A DNA stretch of 64,000 nt. Source: Convivina praedatoris. Lineage in GTDB: Bacteria; Bacillota; Bacilli; Lactobacillales; Lactobacillaceae. The translations under genes and the position numbers were made by a program. The stretch is taken from the NCBI RefSeq assembly GCF_933208495.1, contig NZ_CAKOET010000002.1, forward strand, positions 62,001-126,000. Reading direction: 5' to 3'. Under the pieces are notes generated by a model. The model saw nothing but the letters and a program-made list of their open reading frames with translations, was not told the origin of the DNA and searched no databases. How positions within the stretch are numbered: the stretch's first letter is position 1; each line of letters opens with the position of its first letter. Shown piece after piece: positions 26,492 through 35,059 of this stretch.

Positions 26492-26800
26492 TTAAAATTG
26501 ATAACCTTGTGAATTTATGATGTTCTTGGACATATCATCCATGGGTCGATAACCTTTGGCTAGTAAGTCTCTTAGGTAAAGCCCATTGTAAATAAAGGCA
26601 AAGACAATGCTAAATATACCAACGCCAATTCCAAAACTGGGTACACCTAATATGATTTGAATTACTAATGCAATGAAAAACCATTTCCAATCACCACGAA
26701 AAAGAGTTGGAAAAGCATTAAAAAATAAGGTTGTCCATGAAAAACCGATTTTTACACGTTTGGTATGCCTGTTTACAGGGTTAATTAGATTAACATACAT
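26492..26800 (-). CDS. Small membrane protein, first gene of the mscL operon
   Basis: A 102-residue protein with an N-terminal polar stretch (NPVNRHTKRVKIGFSW) and two hydrophobic segments (about 35-50 and 52-75), resembling the DUF2628-like protein at the other end of the operon. Function unknown. The ATG at 26800 has GAGGAG 8 bases upstream; an in-frame ATG at 26851 has no ribosome site. It opens a leftward operon of four membrane-protein genes including mscL, divergent from the gene at 26958. Confidence 0.65.
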   Translation of the reverse strand: MYVNLINPVNRHTKRVKIGFSWTTLFFNAFPTLFRGDWKWFFIALVIQIILGVPSFGIGVGIFSIVFAFIYNGLYLRDLLAKGYRPMDDMSKNIINSQGYQF

Positions 26801-26957
26801 TATTTTTCTCCTCAAGGTGGGCATTACGTAAGGTAATAAGACGATTGCCACACTTATTAATGGCTCTAGCTTTATTTTATCATGATTCCAATAACCAATT
26901 TCTTTCTAACTATTGTTTTTAAAAATCTTTTATAATTGAGTAGATAAGGGAGTAGCG

Positions 26958-28142
26958 ATGATTAAAAAGAGAAATAAAGGCAGTTTTATTTATGTATCGG
27001 TAATACTCATTTTGTTTATTTGTTTCAGTATTGGTATTGCTCAGATTGATCGTACTGATAAATACAAAAGAATGATTGCTAGTGCTAAAGATGTGCCTAT
27101 GTGGCAGGCTGATACACATGAACTAGTCAGTGAAGCTGAATTTAAACATAATTTTGAGATTGCCAATCACCAGGGAAACAAAGATGCGCGGGTTCCCACA
27201 GACAATATCACCTCGATTGTTATGCCAGGCCTGCGGGGGGCATGGTCTGTTGACCATAAAACTAAGCGTGCTAGTTTTGGTAATAACTGGGTGCCTCAGG
27301 GTATCACACAAAATAGTAGTTATTTCTTTATTAGTCTCTATGATGGGGATCACAAGCGTAATTCATTAATTATTGTCATTGATAAGCAAAATCGCCAGTA
27401 TGTTAAAAGTTTAATCTTAGACAGTAAGTCACATGTTGGCGGATTAGCTTATGATGTCGAACATGATCGGCTTTGGTGGTCCAATGATGGTACTCAATTT
27501 GCGGGACTTTCTTACGCCTATTTAAGTGATATTAAGCAGTATCAGCCGACTGAGGAGGAGCCGACTTTAAAGAGCCAGCGGATTGCAATCCCTTGGGCAA
27601 GTCGTACCTCGGGGATTGCTTACCATAATCATGAGATGTTTATTGTTAAATATGGATTGAATGTCGCTAACCGAACAATTGCGGTGATGGCATTTAATCC
27701 AGATACTGGCTTACCATCTGATAATCAGCAGGTACAAGTGGTTTATAAGGGTACTAGCTTACAAGAATATATCGAAACTCTAATCAAAGAAAAGAAAATT
27801 AAATCAGTTGCTTCTGGTTTTGATCGAATGCAGGGGTTAGCAATTACTAAGTACAATTTAGCCTTAATTACACAATCAAATGGGGATGATAATTCAGTCT
27901 TAATGGTTGTGCAGCCTAATGGGAAGACTGGTTCAAAATTTGATTATACCGATGACGTGGCAGGTGCAAAAAAGATTGTTTTACCGCCTTCAGTGGAACA
28001 AGTTAATACTAATAATAACAATAGTATGTCGCTCATTTTTGAAAGTGGGGCTAAAATGTATCGCGAGCAGGGGCAAGTTTCTAAGCGTGCTAAAATCATT
28101 GATCGTATTGTGACCATTCCAATAACAGTTAGTCAAGAATAA
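26958..28142 (+). CDS. Secreted or membrane-anchored protein of unknown function
   Basis: A 394-residue protein with one N-terminal membrane helix (about residues 10-29) and a large outward-facing domain rich in beta-strand patterns (VPQGITQNSSYFFISLYD, HVGGLAYDVEHDRLWWSND). Repeated strand-turn units suggest a beta-propeller, but I cannot name the family. No cysteines or catalytic motif are obvious. AAGGGAG precedes the ATG. It is a single gene, divergent from the mscL operon, with its own terminator. A surface binding protein or a sensor domain is possible. Confidence 0.7.
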   Translation: MIKKRNKGSFIYVSVILILFICFSIGIAQIDRTDKYKRMIASAKDVPMWQADTHELVSEAEFKHNFEIANHQGNKDARVPTDNITSIVMPGLRGAWSVDHKTKRASFGNNWVPQGITQNSSYFFISLYDGDHKRNSLIIVIDKQNRQYVKSLILDSKSHVGGLAYDVEHDRLWWSNDGTQFAGLSYAYLSDIKQYQPTEEEPTLKSQRIAIPWASRTSGIAYHNHEMFIVKYGLNVANRTIAVMAFNPDTGLPSDNQQVQVVYKGTSLQEYIETLIKEKKIKSVASGFDRMQGLAITKYNLALITQSNGDDNSVLMVVQPNGKTGSKFDYTDDVAGAKKIVLPPSVEQVNTNNNNSMSLIFESGAKMYREQGQVSKRAKIIDRIVTIPITVSQE

Positions 28143-28154
28143 ATACTGATATAA

Positions 28155-28182
28155 AAAACCTCTTAGTGCACTAAGGGGTTTT
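28155..28182 (+). terminator. Bidirectional terminator between convergent genes
   Basis: AAAACC-TCTTAGTG pairs with CACTAAGGGGTTTT, with A and T runs on the two sides. It serves the genes ending at 28142 and 28196. Confidence 0.8.
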
Positions 28183-28195
28183 ATATTGGGTATTT

Positions 28196-28516
28196 TTAAG
28201 ATGGTTCAAACCAGGAGACGATAACTACGCCAATGACAATGAGAGCTATGCCAATGATACTCATCCAGCTAACGCTTTCCTTCCAGAAAAGAACCGCGAT
28301 TAATGTAGTAATGATAATTCCAAGACCAGCCCAAACAGCGTAAGCAATACTTAAATTGACACTTTTTAGTGATAGTGCAAAGAAATAAAAACAGATGCCA
28401 TAGGTCGTTAAGGCACCAATGGAAGGCCAAAATTGACTAAAGCCGTTGGAAGCTTTAAGTAGATTAGTAGCAATAATTTCACCAATTATAGCTAGAGCTA
28501 GAAAGAAATATCCCAT
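28196..28516 (-). CDS. Small multidrug resistance (SMR) transporter
   Basis: A 106-residue four-helix membrane protein of the EmrE/QacC family, which works as an antiparallel dimer and exports cationic drugs or guanidinium compounds in exchange for protons. The essential glutamate in helix 1 is present (AIIGEIIATNLLK), as is the family motif SIAYAVWAGLG in helix 3. The ATG at 28516 has AGGAGA upstream. Whether it is a drug exporter or a guanidinium (Gdx) type cannot be decided; no guanidine riboswitch is visible. Confidence 0.9.
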   Translation of the reverse strand: MGYFFLALAIIGEIIATNLLKASNGFSQFWPSIGALTTYGICFYFFALSLKSVNLSIAYAVWAGLGIIITTLIAVLFWKESVSWMSIIGIALIVIGVVIVSWFEPS

Positions 28517-28588
28517 ATTTTCTCCTGTAATTATAATATCTTTTATTAACCATTGTATTATATGAATCACTAAATAATTGTAAATAAA

Positions 28589-28613
28589 AACCACTCAAGT
28601 AGATAGAGTGGTT
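28589..28613 (-). terminator. Terminator after the nitroreductase gene
   Basis: AACCACTC and GAGTGGTT enclose a 9-base loop and are followed by a T run on the minus strand. Confidence 0.8.
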
Positions 28614-28622
28614 AAATGTGAA

Positions 28623-29231
28623 TTACTTAGTTGAGGTGATAAGTTGGAAACGATCTTCATCAGGCATGTAGTCTTTTTGACCAGCTGGCGCTTCAATTGA
28701 ACCGAATGGCATTTCAGCCCGTAATCGCCAGGTACTTGGAATATTAAACTCATTTTGAACATCCTCATCAATCAATGGATTATAGTGTTGAGTAGAAGCG
28801 CCAATACCAGCTTCAGCTAAGGCTACCCAGATGGCGTAGTCGGCAATTCCTAGACCTTGTTCGGACCAATCATAGAAGTTATCAGCATATAATGGGAAAT
28901 TTTCTTCAAGTCCCTTAACAACCGGTGTGTCGGTGAATAATAGTACGGTTCCAAAACCAGCCTTGAAGGACTGATTAATTTTATCGGTCGTCTTTTCGAA
29001 GGATTCGGCACTTTTAGAAACGGCCTTTAATTTAGCCAGAACGATATCCCACAATCTATCATGGGCGGCTCCTGTTAGTACAATTGCTCGAACTGACTGG
29101 CTATTAAAAGCAGTTGGTGTTTCACGAACTGCGCCTTTCACAATATTAAAAATCTCTTCAGGTGTCTGTGAAACATTCTTACCCAGACTATAAATTGAAC
29201 GACGTTGCTTCTGTAGTGTATCAAATGACAT
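28623..29231 (-). CDS. Nitroreductase-family FMN oxidoreductase
   Basis: A 202-residue flavoprotein of the nitroreductase superfamily, closest in pattern to the Frm2/YdgI-like branch (RRSIYSLGKN at the N-terminus, PTAFNSQSVRAIVLTG, GIGASTQHYNPLID). Members use NAD(P)H to reduce nitro compounds, quinones or flavins. The native substrate is unknown. GGAGAATT precedes the ATG. It is transcribed away from an Rrf2-family regulator (29313), with a small palindrome between the starts, so it is probably under that regulator's control. Confidence 0.88.
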   Translation of the reverse strand: MSFDTLQKQRRSIYSLGKNVSQTPEEIFNIVKGAVRETPTAFNSQSVRAIVLTGAAHDRLWDIVLAKLKAVSKSAESFEKTTDKINQSFKAGFGTVLLFTDTPVVKGLEENFPLYADNFYDWSEQGLGIADYAIWVALAEAGIGASTQHYNPLIDEDVQNEFNIPSTWRLRAEMPFGSIEAPAGQKDYMPDEDRFQLITSTK

Positions 29232-29264
29232 GACAATTCTCCTTGTGCTTATATAAAATACACC

Positions 29265-29279
29265 TAGTATGCTATACTA
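29265..29279 (+). promoter_or_regulatory. Operator candidate for the Rrf2 regulator
   Basis: TAGTAT-GCT-ATACTA is a palindrome in the 81 bases between the divergent nitroreductase and Rrf2 genes. It is placed to control both promoters. Confidence 0.5.
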
Positions 29280-29312
29280 TTTTTAGCAAACGGTCAAGTC
29301 AGGGGATAAATA

Positions 29313-29723
29313 ATGAAGTATTCTTTACAGTTTAGTGATGCCTTACATATTTTGGCTTATTTAAAAATTTTTGAAGAAAATGAGGGTATCACTAGTCAAC
29401 AAATTGCTGAAAGTGTTAATACCAATCCAACTCGGATTAGACGGATAATGGGGAAGTTAAAAAAAGCCGGTTTGATTTGTTCGACCAGTGGGGTGGCCAC
29501 CCCTTCTCTGGCAAAATCAGTTGATCAAATTACTTTTTTGGCGGTTTATCAAGCGTTAGATGAACAGCAGCGAGTGATTCCTATTGATGAAAATACGAAT
29601 CTAGAATGTCCAGTTGGTAAAAATATTAAAAAGGCATTAGCCATCGAATATGATCAATTGGATCAAGTAGTTGAACAGCAGCTAGCGAAAATGACTTTGG
29701 GTGATTTGGTGGCAAATTTATAA
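29313..29723 (+). CDS. Rrf2-family transcriptional regulator
   Basis: A 136-residue winged-helix protein (YSLQFSDALHILAYL at the N-terminus, then TSQQIAESVNTNPTRIRRIMGKLKKAG in part as the helix-turn-helix). Only one cysteine pair candidate exists (Cys near 58 and Cys near 103), not the three-cysteine cluster of IscR/NsrR, so an iron-sulfur cofactor is unlikely. It is divergent from a nitroreductase and probably regulates it and itself. The signal is unknown, possibly electrophiles or redox state. Confidence 0.85.
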   Translation: MKYSLQFSDALHILAYLKIFEENEGITSQQIAESVNTNPTRIRRIMGKLKKAGLICSTSGVATPSLAKSVDQITFLAVYQALDEQQRVIPIDENTNLECPVGKNIKKALAIEYDQLDQVVEQQLAKMTLGDLVANL

Positions 29724-29730
29724 ATAATAT

Positions 29731-29764
29731 AAAAAGACGCCTATCGTTAGATAAGCGTCTTTTT
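29731..29764 (+). terminator. Bidirectional terminator between rrf2 and the wall-protein gene
   Basis: AAAAAGACGC pairs with GCGTCTTTTT, with an inner TATC/GATA pairing. It serves the convergent genes on both sides. Confidence 0.85.
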
Positions 29765-29776
29765 ATATTATGGAAG

Positions 29777-31306
29777 TTAGTTATATTTCTTCTTGTTCAA
29801 TACAACAGCACCGGCCATGGCGGTACCGGCTAAAGCGAAGGCTGTTAAAGCGGCTACATTATTTTCAGCTGTTTTAGCAGTGGCTGGTAGGGCAGCTGCG
29901 CTCTTAGCAATTACTTGCTTAGCAGCTGCTTCTTGATTAGCCTTGAAAGAAAGTGCTTGAGCAGCCATTGCGGCTGCTTGTTTGGCAGTAGCCTGTCCGT
30001 TGGCTTGTTGCGTAGCACTTTTAGCGGCTTGGACAGCGGCCGCTTGAGCAGCCATAGCAGCTTCTTGGGCGGCTTTAGCAGCATCAATAGCTTGCTGAGC
30101 AGCTTCTTGGGCGGCTTTAGCAGCAGCTTGCGCAGCCTTTACAGCATCATCAGTTGATGTGCTATCAATCTTACCACCTTGCTTAGCATCTTCATAGGCT
30201 TTTTGGGCAGCATCAGCTGCCTTGTCTAAGTCGGCTGCCTTTAACTTAAGGGTTTGCGCAAGCTTAGCATCCTTAGCAGCAGTGTCATTAGCCGTTTTAG
30301 CATTGGCATCAGCCTTCTTAACTATTTCAGCCGCTTGAGAATCTTCCTTTTTGGCTTGATCAAAATTCTTTTGAGCAGACTCTAATGCTTTAGTGGCCTC
30401 AAAACGAGCTTTTTCAGCTGTATCTAGGGCCTTTTTGGTACTATCAACTTTGGATTGGTCAGCAGGTAGGGCATCTTTAGCGGCCTTGGCATCCTTTTGA
30501 GCTTTTTCATAGGCTGCTTGGGCTGCGTCAGCTGTTTTCTTAGCCGTTTGATAGGCTTGGTACTTTTCTGAAGCAGCCGCAGAAGCTGTATCTGTGACTT
30601 TCTTGGCAGCCTCATACTTGGCATCAGCTGCTTTAACGGCTTCAGAATCTTGATTTTTTTGCGCCTCTGCTAATTTCTTGTCAGCTTGATCTTGGGCCCT
30701 ATTAGCTTCGCTACGAGTTTTCTCAGCTTGATATAGGTTATCTTTAGAGATAACTAGTTCACTTTGAGTGGTTGAAGCGGATTGACTAACACTGTTGAGT
30801 TGGTCAACCACAGCCTGATCTTTAGCTAATTGATCTTGGGCCTTGGTATTGGCATCATGAGCTTTTACAGCCTTAGCTGAGGCGTCATCAACCGCTTGTT
30901 TAGACTTATCAACTTGTTTACCAGCTTCTTGAACCGCTGTACTGGTTGAAGTGGCAATTTGTTTTGCTTTTGCATCGTTAGCATTAATTTGCTTGGCTGT
31001 CTGTGATGACTTGTCAGCCTTTTGTTGTGCAGCATCTGCTTGACTATGAGCCGTGCTAGCAGCTGTTGAAGTTGACTGAGCAGTTTTAGCTAAGTCATCT
31101 AAACTAGCAACTGTACTTGTTGGCACAGAGGCTGGGGTAGTGGTGTTAGTTGAATCTGCTTTGGCAGTAGTCGGAACGGTAGTATCTGCACTCGCTGTGT
31201 TATTAAGTGCGATGGCACCACCCACCAGAGTAGCTGTAAGCATCATTGAGTAAACCCATTGTTTACCATTTTTGTACATCTTGTAGTGTTCAGTAGTACT
31301 TGGCAT
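29777..31306 (-). CDS. Sortase-anchored coiled-coil wall protein with KxYKxGKxW signal
   Basis: A 509-residue surface protein. The N-terminus carries a KxYKxGKxW-type signal (KMYKNGKQW, residues 9-17) followed by a hydrophobic stretch ending ASAD. The mature part is alanine-, lysine- and glutamine-rich with heptad-like repeats (AAQAAYEKAQKDAKAAKDA), predicting a long coiled-coil stalk. The end has LPATA (residues 473-477), a membrane helix and KKKYN, a sortase A sorting signal with alanine in place of glycine. No binding domain is recognisable. AAGGGAG precedes the ATG. Confidence 0.85.
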   Translation of the reverse strand: MPSTTEHYKMYKNGKQWVYSMMLTATLVGGAIALNNTASADTTVPTTAKADSTNTTTPASVPTSTVASLDDLAKTAQSTSTAASTAHSQADAAQQKADKSSQTAKQINANDAKAKQIATSTSTAVQEAGKQVDKSKQAVDDASAKAVKAHDANTKAQDQLAKDQAVVDQLNSVSQSASTTQSELVISKDNLYQAEKTRSEANRAQDQADKKLAEAQKNQDSEAVKAADAKYEAAKKVTDTASAAASEKYQAYQTAKKTADAAQAAYEKAQKDAKAAKDALPADQSKVDSTKKALDTAEKARFEATKALESAQKNFDQAKKEDSQAAEIVKKADANAKTANDTAAKDAKLAQTLKLKAADLDKAADAAQKAYEDAKQGGKIDSTSTDDAVKAAQAAAKAAQEAAQQAIDAAKAAQEAAMAAQAAAVQAAKSATQQANGQATAKQAAAMAAQALSFKANQEAAAKQVIAKSAAALPATAKTAENNVAALTAFALAGTAMAGAVVLNKKKYN

Positions 31307-31459
31307 AAATTAATATCTCCCTTAGCTCCTTAATTTTCGAAACTTTTCACACTTTGATTATAAAGCAAATTTATTCGATTTTAAATAATAAGTATATCTG
31401 CGAATACATTTCCTCTCAAATACATTTATTTTGTAGTTCAATTTTTAATTTTGGAATTG

Positions 31460-31495
31460 GCAACCGTAGGTTGCTAACGCTGCTACTAAAGCGTT
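31460..31495 (+). promoter_or_regulatory. Twin small palindromes upstream of the HTH-ABC gene
   Basis: GCAACC-GTA-GGTTGC (31460-31474) is followed at once by AACGCT...AGCGTT (31476-31495). No T run follows. They lie about 80 bases before the gene for a protein with its own DNA-binding domain and may be its operators. The rest of the 270-base gap is A+T-rich promoter sequence. Confidence 0.4.
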
Positions 31496-31576
31496 ACAGC
31501 AATTTTACTCTAGTACTTGGCATTTATATTTTGATTGATATGCTGAATATATTATCAAGTAACGGAAGGAATAAAT

Positions 31577-32464
31577 ATGAACAATATTTTCAGACAACAG
31601 TTGGTCAGTCTAAGACAACGCCAATCTTTATCACAGGCGGCCCTGGCACAAAAATTATTTGTCAGTCGTCAATCGGTTTCTAAATGGGAACTAGGAGAAG
31701 CTGAACCAGATATTGATAAATTACTTAAAATTGCGGATGTTTTTTCGGTTGACTTGAATTTTTTATTAGCTGGTTTGTATTCACCAAATCAATCGATTCT
31801 ACATATTTCTCACTTAGTTAAAAAATTTAATCATCCTCTGTTACAAGATGTTAGTTTTGATATTAGCCATAATGAGCGGGTAGCCCTATTGGGAGATAAT
31901 GGTGCAGGAAAAACAACTTTAGTTAATTTAATTATGGGGATTATTCAACCTGATCAAGGAGAAATTAAACGATTATTTGATTTACATCACGATTTGGGTG
32001 TGATGACTCAGGATAATAATTTATTGGAGTCTCTAACGGTTGGGGAACAAGTTGATTTGATGGCTGCTATCGATGGTGTTAATGATCCTAGTTACACGGC
32101 AGGTATGTTACAAAAATTCAAATTAGCTAGTTATCGTCAAAATTTGGTTGGTAAGTTGTCAGGTGGTCAAAAACGACGTCTCTCCTTGTTATTAAGTCTA
32201 TTGAAAAAAACTAAATTATTAATTCTGGATGAACCAACGGTGGGGATGGATTTAAAATCAATTGATTTTTTCTGGTCCTATCTCGATCACATCAATAGTA
32301 GTGTTTTAATGATTACTCACGATTTTAACCAGATTGATAAATTTTTTACTAAAGTTATGTTATTAAAAGATGGTCAGATTATAACGGCGAGTGTTGCTGA
32401 TGTTCATGCTAATAACCAAACGATTGAACAATGGTATCGTCGCCGTACGGAGGTAACTACGTGA
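31577..32464 (+). CDS. XRE helix-turn-helix fused to ABC transporter ATPase
   Basis: A 295-residue two-domain protein. Residues 1-65 form an XRE-type helix-turn-helix (LSQAALAQKLFVSRQSVSKW). Residues 73-270 form an ABC ATPase with Walker A GDNGAGKTT (106-114), Q-loop Gln near 145, signature LSGGQ (194-198), Walker B LLILDEP (214-220) and H-loop His near 248. The ATPase therefore looks active and may also bind DNA, linking transport state to transcription. It overlaps the permease gene (GTGA). The permease and a 95-residue protein complete the operon. Confidence 0.88.
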   Translation: MNNIFRQQLVSLRQRQSLSQAALAQKLFVSRQSVSKWELGEAEPDIDKLLKIADVFSVDLNFLLAGLYSPNQSILHISHLVKKFNHPLLQDVSFDISHNERVALLGDNGAGKTTLVNLIMGIIQPDQGEIKRLFDLHHDLGVMTQDNNLLESLTVGEQVDLMAAIDGVNDPSYTAGMLQKFKLASYRQNLVGKLSGGQKRRLSLLLSLLKKTKLLILDEPTVGMDLKSIDFFWSYLDHINSSVLMITHDFNQIDKFFTKVMLLKDGQIITASVADVHANNQTIEQWYRRRTEVTT

Positions 32465-33189
32465 TTAAGTATATTGATTTGAAAAACACCTTGCGTAATA
32501 AACGCTTTATTTTATTTACCCTCTTAGTTCCCTCTTTTTGGTATGTGTTCATGGTCTTTTCGGCTCATAGTGGAGGCTATTGGAGTCAAAAATATGCCTA
32601 TATTTGGTATATGGCCTCGGCTTTGATTGGAATTTTAGGTAATTCGATTGTTACTTTTGCCAAAAAAATAAGTGCTAGTAAGCGCTTTTTCCTCCTGCAA
32701 TTGCACATTAGTGACTACTCATTTGGGCGATGGATCAAGGATCAACTATTTACCCAAATTATCTTAAATACCTTAATTCAATTGGTGATTTTGGTAGTTG
32801 GTCTACTCATGGGTGCCATTAAGATCGATCTGGTTGTTATTGTGGGTTTGTTGTTAGTAATCGTGCTGGGAATATATTTTAGTATTATTGGTTTCTTGTT
32901 GGGAATTTATGTCGATAGTAAAACTTTGGATACCATTGGTACGCCAATTATGATGGTTTTAGCCATGGTGGTGGTACCTTTTCACACCTTTATGTCTGGT
33001 ACTTTAGCCGATGTAATTACCTATTTTCAGCAGCTTTTCCCAGGTTACTATGTTTATCAAATTATTTTGAAAATGCTAATACATCAATCGGTAGGAGTAG
33101 ACTATTTAGGTTTAATTTTGACTTTTGGTATTATTATTTTACCTGTCTTGCTGGTGTCTTGGCGTGGCAAATTGAAAGAGGCTCGATAA
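32461..33189 (+). CDS. ABC-2-type permease partner of the HTH-ABC ATPase
   Basis: A 242-residue membrane protein with about six helices in the ABC-2 export layout (N-terminal LKNTLRNKRFILFTLLVPSF, a helix pair, then LIQLVILVVGLLMGAI and a C-terminal helix). The GTG start at 32461 overlaps the stop of the ATPase gene and has GGAGG 7 bases upstream; an earlier ATG at 32431 lies inside the ATPase gene and is less likely. It should form the exporter with the upstream ATPase. Substrate unknown; peptides, lipids and drugs are all possible. Confidence 0.82.
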   Translation: MIKYIDLKNTLRNKRFILFTLLVPSFWYVFMVFSAHSGGYWSQKYAYIWYMASALIGILGNSIVTFAKKISASKRFFLLQLHISDYSFGRWIKDQLFTQIILNTLIQLVILVVGLLMGAIKIDLVVIVGLLLVIVLGIYFSIIGFLLGIYVDSKTLDTIGTPIMMVLAMVVVPFHTFMSGTLADVITYFQQLFPGYYVYQIILKMLIHQSVGVDYLGLILTFGIIILPVLLVSWRGKLKEAR

Positions 33190-33477
33190 ATGATTATTAA
33201 GGAAATTAGGGCACTTCATGATCAAGTTAAACATGATTATGAAGCTGGCCTTTATCAAAAGCAAACTACTTTCTATGCTAAAAATTATGCTAAAAATACA
33301 AGTTCAGACTACCAATTAGGATATGAACAAGCTGTACGAGATAATCATAAGCAACAGCAGAAACATTATCCGCGTCGTCTTATTTTAGGTTTGAATTGGG
33401 TATTATTCAATCAGTTACACGAGTTAGTTGATTTTGTGAATGGATATAATGATTTTTATCGCAAACTAGATAAGTAG
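33190..33477 (+). CDS. Small protein of the HTH-ABC operon
   Basis: A 95-residue, charged, soluble-looking protein that starts right after the permease stop codon, so it is translated with it. It is rich in Lys, Gln, Tyr and His, and predicted mainly helical (KEIRALHDQVKHDYEAGLY). No membrane helix or known motif is apparent. Its tight coupling to the exporter suggests an accessory or immunity-like role, but this is only positional inference. Confidence 0.65.
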   Translation: MIIKEIRALHDQVKHDYEAGLYQKQTTFYAKNYAKNTSSDYQLGYEQAVRDNHKQQQKHYPRRLILGLNWVLFNQLHELVDFVNGYNDFYRKLDK

Positions 33478-33508
33478 AAAAGTTTCCAAATTTTTTGGAG
33501 GCTTTTTT
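33478..33508 (+). terminator. Terminator of the HTH-ABC operon
   Basis: AAAAGTTTCCAAA pairs with TTTGGAGGCTTTT with one mismatch, and ends in a T run. Confidence 0.8.
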
Positions 33509-33580
33509 ACGTTGAGATGATAAATATTTAGTCCATATTTTTAGAATAAATATTTAAAAATTTAATTACTTTAACGTATA

Positions 33581-33595
33581 AAGAAAGCGCTTTCA
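33581..33595 (+). promoter_or_regulatory. CcpA cre site of the maltose operon
   Basis: The perfect palindrome GAAAGCGCTTTC (33583-33594) with flanks matches the catabolite-responsive element (minus strand TGAAAGCGCTTTCTT). It lies about 80 bases before the transporter gene, so the operon is probably repressed when glucose is present. Confidence 0.8.
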
Positions 33596-33671
33596 TTTTA
33601 ATTAATAAAGTTGTAAAATGGAATTGCAATGTCATAAGGGATGAATAACTAGATGAGGAGATGAATAAATT

Positions 33672-35027
33672 ATGACGGAGAAAGTAAAGGGGAGAGGATT
33701 ACCAGATTTACCTTTGGGTACCATTTGGATGATGAGTTTTGGTTTCCTAGGTGTTCAAATGGCCTTTTCACTGCAAAGTTCTCAGATGGGAAGAATTTTT
33801 CAAACTTTGGGTGCTGATCCTACTAAGTTGGGATTTTTCTTTATTTTGCCACCTTTAGCAGGTATGGTTGTTCAGCCATTGGTTGGATATTTTTCGGATC
33901 GAACGTGGACTAAACGCTTTGGCCGACGGATGCCGTACTTATTAGTGGGTGCCTTGGTATCAGTGATTGTAATGTTTTTGCTACCTAATTCAGGGAGTTT
34001 TGGTTTTTCAACAGTTGCTGGTTTGTGGTTTGGGGCCATCGCCATATTATTTATGGATTTAAGCTCTAACGTTGCGATGCAGCCTTTTAAAATGGTTGTT
34101 GGCGATATGGTTAATGAAAAACAAAAGTCGTATGCATATTCGATTCAAAGTTTTCTATCAAATACTGGTTCAGTATTAGCAACGGTTTTTCCTTTCTTGT
34201 TGACAGCGATTGGCGTCGCAAATACGGCTCCCAAAGGGCAAGTGCCACCTTCAGTTGTTATTTCTTTTTATGTTGGTGCGGTTGTTTTGGTGGTCTTTTC
34301 GTTAATTGCGGTCTTTAATGTGAAGGAATACGACGATGCAACCTATGAGTTGTATCATGGCTATGCTTTAAACATACCTGATGAGGGTGATGGGAATTTT
34401 ATTACTTTATTAAAAAAAGCACCTAAAACTTTCTGGACTGTGACTGTAACTCAATTTTTCTGCTGGATGGCTTTTCAATATCTTTGGACGTACGGAACTG
34501 GTGCGGTAGCTGATAATGTCTTTCATGCTACAGACCCAAGCACGGTAGGTTATCAAAACGGTGGTAATTGGTTTGGTATTTTATCAGCGGTATATGCTGT
34601 TGCAGCTGTTTTATGGTCATTAGTTTTATCAAAAATTCCAGCGACAAAGAATAAGAGGGGCTACGCTTTGTCTTTGTTTTTGGGATCGCTCGGATTTATC
34701 TCGGTTTTTTATTTCCATTCGCTAGTTTTGTTGACGATTTCGTTTATTTTAATTGGAATTTCATGGGCGGGTATGATGGCCTATCCATTCATCATGGTTA
34801 CGAATGCTTTGCCTGGTGATCATATGGGAACCTACTTAGGTTTGTTTAATTGTTCCATTTGTTTACCTCAAATTGTAGCGTCAGTAGCTAGTTTTGCCTT
34901 GTTCCCACTGTTGGGTTCACATTTTCCTTCTATGATTTTGATATCAGGAATTTTAATGTTGGTTGGCGCTATCAGTGTTCACTTTATTCAAGAGATGATT
35001 CAAGGTGGCGGATATAAAGTTGATTAA
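33672..35027 (+). CDS. MFS maltose/disaccharide transporter (SLC45/GPH-like)
   Basis: A 451-residue, twelve-helix sugar permease. The N-terminal part (QSSQMGRIFQTLGADP, then PLVGYFSDRTWTKRFGRRMPY) is characteristic of the major-facilitator maltose/sucrose group that imports disaccharide by proton symport without phosphorylation. It lies 32 bases upstream of maltose phosphorylase, which needs unphosphorylated maltose. GATGAGGAG-type ribosome sequence precedes the ATG. Maltose is the most likely substrate, by context. Confidence 0.88.
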   Translation: MTEKVKGRGLPDLPLGTIWMMSFGFLGVQMAFSLQSSQMGRIFQTLGADPTKLGFFFILPPLAGMVVQPLVGYFSDRTWTKRFGRRMPYLLVGALVSVIVMFLLPNSGSFGFSTVAGLWFGAIAILFMDLSSNVAMQPFKMVVGDMVNEKQKSYAYSIQSFLSNTGSVLATVFPFLLTAIGVANTAPKGQVPPSVVISFYVGAVVLVVFSLIAVFNVKEYDDATYELYHGYALNIPDEGDGNFITLLKKAPKTFWTVTVTQFFCWMAFQYLWTYGTGAVADNVFHATDPSTVGYQNGGNWFGILSAVYAVAAVLWSLVLSKIPATKNKRGYALSLFLGSLGFISVFYFHSLVLLTISFILIGISWAGMMAYPFIMVTNALPGDHMGTYLGLFNCSICLPQIVASVASFALFPLLGSHFPSMILISGILMLVGAISVHFIQEMIQGGGYKVD

Positions 35028-35059
35028 TATCGGCTATTTTGAAATAGAAAGAGAGAGAA

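Noticed and set aside
29915-30624. Open frames on both strands inside the wall-protein gene
   Set aside because: They are by-products of the repetitive alanine/lysine/glutamine codons. They have no ribosome sites and no family likeness.
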